Translations under genes and position numbers: made by a program
From: Ifrita kowaldi
Lineage: Eukaryota; Chordata; Aves; Passeriformes; Cinclosomatidae
Direction: 5' to 3'
Length of the DNA stretch: 64,000 bases
Assembly (NCBI GenBank): GCA_013398055.1
Contig: VZRS01005496.1
Location: 62,001 to 126,000, forward strand
Notes under the pieces: generated by a model
What the model was told of the DNA's origin: nothing
Seen by the model: the letters and a program-made list of their open reading frames with translations, nothing else
The model's database searches: none
Shown here: in pieces, positions 58,801-64,000 of the stretch
How the letters are laid out: each line of letters begins with the position of its first letter
Numbering within the stretch: position 1 is the stretch's first letter

Positions 58801-61000
58801 AGCTTTTCACTTGCTGCTTATTTGGCTTGCTTATTTTGACAAATACCAGTGTGGGAAAGTGGCTAATTGCTCTGCCCTCCTTCCAGCATCAAGGGGAGAA
58901 AACAGAGAAACACAAAAAGCAAAGTGAACCGCCTTTTAATGCATGGAATTAGAGTTTCCAGCCATCCAAGAGCAGCCATCCAACCTGGATAAACAGCAAC
59001 ATTTTGTACAGGTATCAGCAGGGATCTGCACCCTGCACTGCCTGTGTGCTTTGTTTGTGGTCTCTTTCGTGTTACATTTGTCTTACCGAATCAGCAGTAG
59101 CAAACAAACCCTTCCCTTTTGCATATATCTACACATATCACCCTCATGCAGGGGAAGGCAACAGTGCCCGTGTGTCTCAGAAAGCTCAGCATTTGTGCTG
59201 CTGAGTGCAGGATGGTGGTGCTCCTTCTGCATGCTGGTTGTGTCAGTCACCAGGACAGAGAGACAGAAGCAGGGGACAGAAACAGTGATGTAAATCTATT
59301 TTACCTCTTCCTGATGTCATCTGTTGTGCTAGTAAAACCCCTTCATTAAAAGCTTTTTAAGAATGCCTTTGCAGCAAGAGCCTTTTGCAAAAAACAGCTG
59401 TTAGAAAAAGAACATTCTTTTGCAGATGATAAAAGCAGAACCTCACATGCTAGATGTTTTTCACTTTTCTTCCTCGTTTGTGTCCTGCACCAAGCCATTA
59501 CACTTTGGGCCCTATCTTGCACTTCAGCTAACCGCATGATTCCAGTGGCAGAGCCAGGTTGAAGACAGATGATGCTGGTGTGTTGCACCTTTCATTTTGA
59601 AATGTCTCGCGTGGGTAAGCTGCTGACATCCGCTGTAAGTTTGCTGTGCCTCTTGGGACACTGCTTTCATGCAAAGATCAAACTCTAGGACTCCAAAAGA
59701 AGAAACCAAGTGAGGAAACCACTCAGGGTCTTGAGCTTTTTGGGTGAAATTTTTTACACAGAAATGCCCAGTGTTGTCAGAAAAGGGAGCCTAAGATTTA
59801 TATCCTCAGAAATGAAAACTGAAATTGGTCCATTAGACTGAGCAGAGAGCACTTTACCTGCAGATGCCTTTACTCTAAATGAGAACACAGACACTTTACT
59901 AGGCAGAAGCAATAGACTTTGAGATAAGATGGGACCATGAATTTGGCTTCCTGTGCAGCTCCAGGCAGCTCTGGTCTTCTTTCAGGTCTCTGGAAGGCTT
60001 CAAAAGGCTGCTACAAAAGAATTATTAACATGAAGGCCCCTTGCATTGCAGGATCACAGACACCTTAATGACCCCTCCCTGTGGAGGGGGGCCATATTTT
60101 GATCCCAGTGGTGTAAGCCTGCAGTAGTGGATTTTAGTGAATTTCAGTGGGATTCCTCTAGAAAAATCCATGTATAATGAAAATGAAACACTTTTAAAGC
60201 AATGCATTTTTATACTGGTTAGCTGCCCCATCCTTCAGCCTAAAAAATTTGGGATTCTCATGTTGGTTTGATATAGCAGGGCAAGAAGATAGCTAATTAA
60301 TCACTATTCACAGTGCTACAGGAATTTCCTTCTTGCAGTCCGATGTACCTCAGAAAATGACACTGAACAGCTCAGAATCTCTCTGAGGTGACGGTTTGGT
60401 CACCCATCTGTATCTTGCCTGGAAGCGCTTCACAGACCTTTCAAGGCTTAGTTGCTCAAAACATCACGAAACTGTGTTTTGCCTGAACTTCTGCTCATCT
60501 TTATCTCTCAGTGGAGACGGCAGTAGTGAAGCAGTAATCCCCCCTGGGACTCCTTACCTAATGCACGCTCTAAGTGATCAAGACATGCTGCTTACCTTCT
60601 CATCCACAAAGAGAGATGTGGCTTACTAAGACTTGAGCGATGAAAATCAGAGGGAAAGGCTGTAATGAAGTGGACTGATGACAGAAAAAACAGATAATTA
60701 ACATGTAAAAGTTAATTGTTGCAGGCATTGCACGTGGACTGAGCTGTTCTATGCAGACGCAAGCTTGGCTGTTTGCTGGGATTTAGCAAGGTACACTGAA
60801 CACCATGGGCTTCAGCAGAGTCTTCACACCACAGCTGTGTGTTTATTCTGATGATCAGATAACTCTGCTGGCAGTTACTGCCATCACTGCATGAAGTTTA
60901 AGTTGTACCATGTGCTGAAGTGCTTGTGCTGTGGCACAGCCCTGAGCATCCCATCACTGAGATGCAATAGCAAGCATGGTGAAAAATCATCTTCTTACGG
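55898..61000. other. noncoding spacer
   Basis: No gene or transposon is recognised. It contains a 20-bp-period repeat of TGTAAAAATAATT (57461-57493), an A-run near 57570 and a small GC hairpin (CCCCTCC/GGAGGGG, 60072-60089). Confidence 0.6.
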
Positions 61001-61535
61001 GAGTGATCATCCCCCTGTGCCTGGCACTGGTGAGGCCAACACCTCAAATACTGTGCTCAGTTTTGGGCCCCTCACTACAAGAAAGACACTGAGGTGCTGG
61101 AGCATGCTCAGAGATGGGCAATGAAGCCAGGGGAGGGTCTGGAACACAAGTCTGATGAGGAGTGGCTGAGGGAGCTGGGGGTGTTTAGCCTAGAAAAAAG
61201 GAGGCTCAGGGGAGACCTTGTCACTCTCTACAACTTCCTGAAAGGAGGGTGTAGCCAGGTGGAAGTTGGCCCCTTCTCCCAAAGAGCAGGCAGTAGGACA
61301 AGAGGAAATAGAATCAAGTTGCACCAGGCGATGTTTAAATTGGATATTTGGAAAAATGTCTTCATGGAAAGGGTTGTAAAGCTTTGGAACAGGCTGCCCA
61401 GGGAAGTGCATGAGTCATCGTCCCTGCAGGTATTTAAAAGATGCATAGATAGGGACATGATGGACCTGACAGTGTTAGGTTAATGGCTGGACTCAATCTT
61501 AGAGGTCTTTTCCAAATAAAATGATTCTATGATTC
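61001..61535 (+). mobile_element. CR1 retrotransposon fragment (ORF2 C-terminus plus 3' tail)
   Basis: This is a 5'-truncated CR1 on the plus strand. It starts within the end of the reverse-transcriptase ORF (CCCCCTGTGCCTGGCACTGG, then TACTGTGCTCAGTTTTGGGC) and finishes with the tail ATGATTCTATGATTC at 61521-61535. A frame at 61094-61483 is still open for 129 codons and encodes the familiar CR1 C-terminal motifs EEWLRELGVFSLEKRRLRGD, LYNFLKGGCS, RTRGNRIKL and LWNRLPREV. It lacks the endonuclease and polymerase domains and cannot move by itself. It is among the better-preserved copies here. This frame is a transposon remnant, not a host gene. Confidence 0.95.
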
Positions 61536-64000
61536 ATCTTTCCTCTCCTGCTGTTTTAACTCTGGCTCTGCTGAAAATTTGGCACCATGTTCCAGAAGCT
61601 AATCAAGTCCTTGTCTAATCTACTTTGCTCACAATTTCCCTTTAGAAAAATGCTATGAAGAGCAACCCACCAGGGAAAATGTTGTAAAATTATGCTGAAA
61701 TTGCATGCAAGGTAAGCCTGCAGAACTGAGATCCTCATACCTCTGATGGTTTTGATTTAAGTTTGTAGCTTAAACCACCAACAGTATATTCTGCGTGTTT
61801 GTGTGCATGCATAACACAATTGTGTTTTTGCTGCACACAGATTCATACATACAGTGAGACAGAGCAAGCTGCCTGTAAACTTGGATTCAGGAAACAGATG
61901 TGCTTGTATTTTGCAATGTCCTCAGATCTCTAAAAGAGACAAACTGCAAAGATCAAGAAGATAAATTACTTTAAAAGTGGATCTCCATTATTCCTGAAGA
62001 AGGCATGAACAAATAGTAGATATTTGCTCTGAAATTCTGCATGGTGGTTTCTAACCTGCAATACAATTTTGCTCGCTTATATCATAACAGAGAATCCTGA
62101 AAATTTTACAGGTGCCCAATAGACCTAATAAGTGAACCTCAGCCATCTTCTTCTGTGAAATCCTTGAAACGGTGAGACCCATGCAGCACCACCATGCCTT
62201 GGGGTCAGACTCCTCCTTCATGGAACAGAGCTGACAAACTCTGGGGAGCTTCTTGGAGAGTATGGAAAACACCTTTCATGGGTGACCAGACTTCTAAATT
62301 CGTAAAAACACCAAAGGTTGCTGAAACAAATCTAGTCGTTGCTGATACACTTGTCCATATATTTGCTTACATTGGAGAGGTAAACTAGGACCTTTTTGAG
62401 AGTCAAACTAAGACCTCTTTTTGGGATCCTCTTTCCCTGGCAGACTGTTGGGATACAGATATGATCTGTCCTGAATTTGAGTAATCCATGGTTTGAGGTT
62501 TAATTTTGCAAAACATCAATCTCCCACTTGAACTTTCCCAAGAGCATCGTCCAATGTTACCACATATCTGATTTCCCCTTGTGCTGGCAGGGCTGAGAGC
62601 AGACACAATGGGCAAAAGGAACCTCTATAACTGTGTGACTCCCATCGTGCTGGGTGATCTTGTGGTTCAGTCCTTCATCCAGCAACAGGGGTAGATAGCA
62701 GGAGGAGGGTGCATGCTAGGGCCATAGTTCCATTGACTCTGATGCTAAATTTTCATTTTGGCCAAGCTAGTGCCCTTGGAAAACACTGAAATCTCAAGAA
62801 GTAATGCAGAACAGCACTAAGCTTCTTTAATATGTGAGCAGTGTTGGGTACCACCTGCATTTTCGCTTTGTATTAATAGTAGTAGTAATAAGAATAACAA
62901 TAACAGTAACCACAACAGCAGCGATGATAATAATAATAGTAATAATAATGATGCACTGGAAACCTAGCTGGTGTCCTTCATTGGGAGTTAGAACTACAAT
63001 AAGCAACATTAGGTTTTTGTGTTTTTCCTGTATTGGGTTTCCGAGAGCTGTTTGTAAGTCTTACTGAGGCAGTAGCCTGAATCCTTGAGAGGAGAAATTG
63101 TCTTTCCTTGTTCTGAAGCAACCTCTCTGACTAATCCAAGGCCTCACCTAAAGTATCTCACCTTGGCGTATCTTCTGGATGGTCAGGCGTTGGTAAAAGG
63201 TAGTGATGAGTGGAGGAGCCTCTGAAAAAGTCAAGTGCTTCAGACCCAACACCGTGGGTGGCTTCCTGTGGTCTAGGGGTTTGTCCCCTCTGTAAGGTCC
63301 AGAGCCTGACAGCGAAGAGGCTGTGTCACTCCAAATTACACCATGGATGCCTCTGCTATCATTACTGCCTTTAATTTGCATCACAGCTCATCTGTATTGC
63401 TAATTTTTCCTCCTCCTTTTATTATCTAGGCCCCTTTCTGTCTGCAGACAAGTCAGGCAGTGAGCTTTTCAGTGATGACAGCAGGCCACAGTATTTTCTG
63501 AAGAGAGCAGAGTTGTCAGTTTGGGAACACATGGGAAGACTGAAGGAAAAAGGAGGCCAGTCCCACTCTCTGGAGTCTTGGAGGTCTGAGTGAGTCCCAG
63601 GGACTCTGAAGAAAGCAGGCATGAAGAAATCTGGAAGGGATTAAGAAAGTAAGTCTGTGTATGGTCACTCAGCAGTATTAGGGTCTGTCTCCCTCCAGAT
63701 ACTGAGGCCAAATGCATGGGAATGAAGTGCTGGTGTGATTAAACTTGGGTTTGCCAACTCCCGCTGGCACTGACAGGAGCAGCCATGGAAATAACCAGCA
63801 GAGTCCTGCTGCACAGGATGTCCATGGCAGGGCAGCCTAGCACTCCTGCCAGCAAGAGGTGATGGAGCCAGTGTGTGTCACCACCAGAGGTGTTGACCCA
63901 GCACAGCCGAGTCCCTAGAGGCGAGTCTACTTCCATTGGCAACCCAGGAGTGCTCAGCCACTGGCTGTCTGTCAGGAGCTGTGAAGGATCGGGAGCTGGA
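61536..64000. other. noncoding spacer to the window edge
   Basis: No gene is recognised. An imperfect TAA/TAG-type trinucleotide microsatellite occupies about 62874-62953. Short frames near the right edge (63400-63950) have no recognisable domains. Confidence 0.6.
62874..62953. repeat. imperfect trinucleotide microsatellite
   Basis: An (AAT/AGT/ACA)n mixed trinucleotide tract of about 80 bases carries many interruptions, which suggests an old array. Confidence 0.85.

Noticed and set aside
1..64000. CRISPR arrays, operons, tRNA or rRNA genes
   Set aside because: No regularly spaced direct repeats, no ribosome-binding architecture and no tRNA or rRNA sequence seen; the DNA is vertebrate nuclear.

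Overview
This is vertebrate nuclear DNA, almost certainly from a bird. CR1 retroposon fragments end in the bird-type tail built on ATTCTATG, no Alu- or L1-like sequence was noticed, interspersed repeats are sparse, and introns and intergenic spacers are long and AT-rich. One element (about 7601-8617) resembles my memory of songbird ERVL-type LTRs, so a passerine is a reasonable guess but is not proven. Nothing looks bacterial, and most open reading frames here are chance frames in noncoding DNA.

Layout. Positions 1-6471 are intron. Positions 6472-6683 are the last coding exon, plus strand, of a KIAA1143-like gene; this is the only host coding sequence I can support. Its 3' UTR and downstream flank follow and carry an LTR-like insertion and clustered poly(A) signals (8909-8961). 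From about 9 kb to the right edge (about 55 kb) I find no convincing protein-coding gene. This gene-poor tract holds three more CR1 fragments (14700-15076 plus, 19205-19480 minus, 61001-61535 plus; a fourth lies in the intron at 4840-5235 minus). It also holds microsatellites, short tandem repeats, three striking perfect hairpins and one isolated CpG-dense block with a TATA-like box (18660-19075).

Several AT-rich blocks look like conserved noncoding or enhancer DNA because TAAT-core homeodomain sites and other factor sites are packed together. The best are 41580-42240 and 42720-43300, with weaker ones at 11090-11560, 23190-23480, 29640-29830, 33900-34080 and 48780-49200. The simplest reading is the 3' end of a small housekeeping-type gene followed by a gene desert that may regulate a gene outside the window. 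I found no previously undescribed multi-gene system. The most useful leads are the enhancer-like cluster, the CpG island, the hairpins and two exon-like segments with good splice sites.
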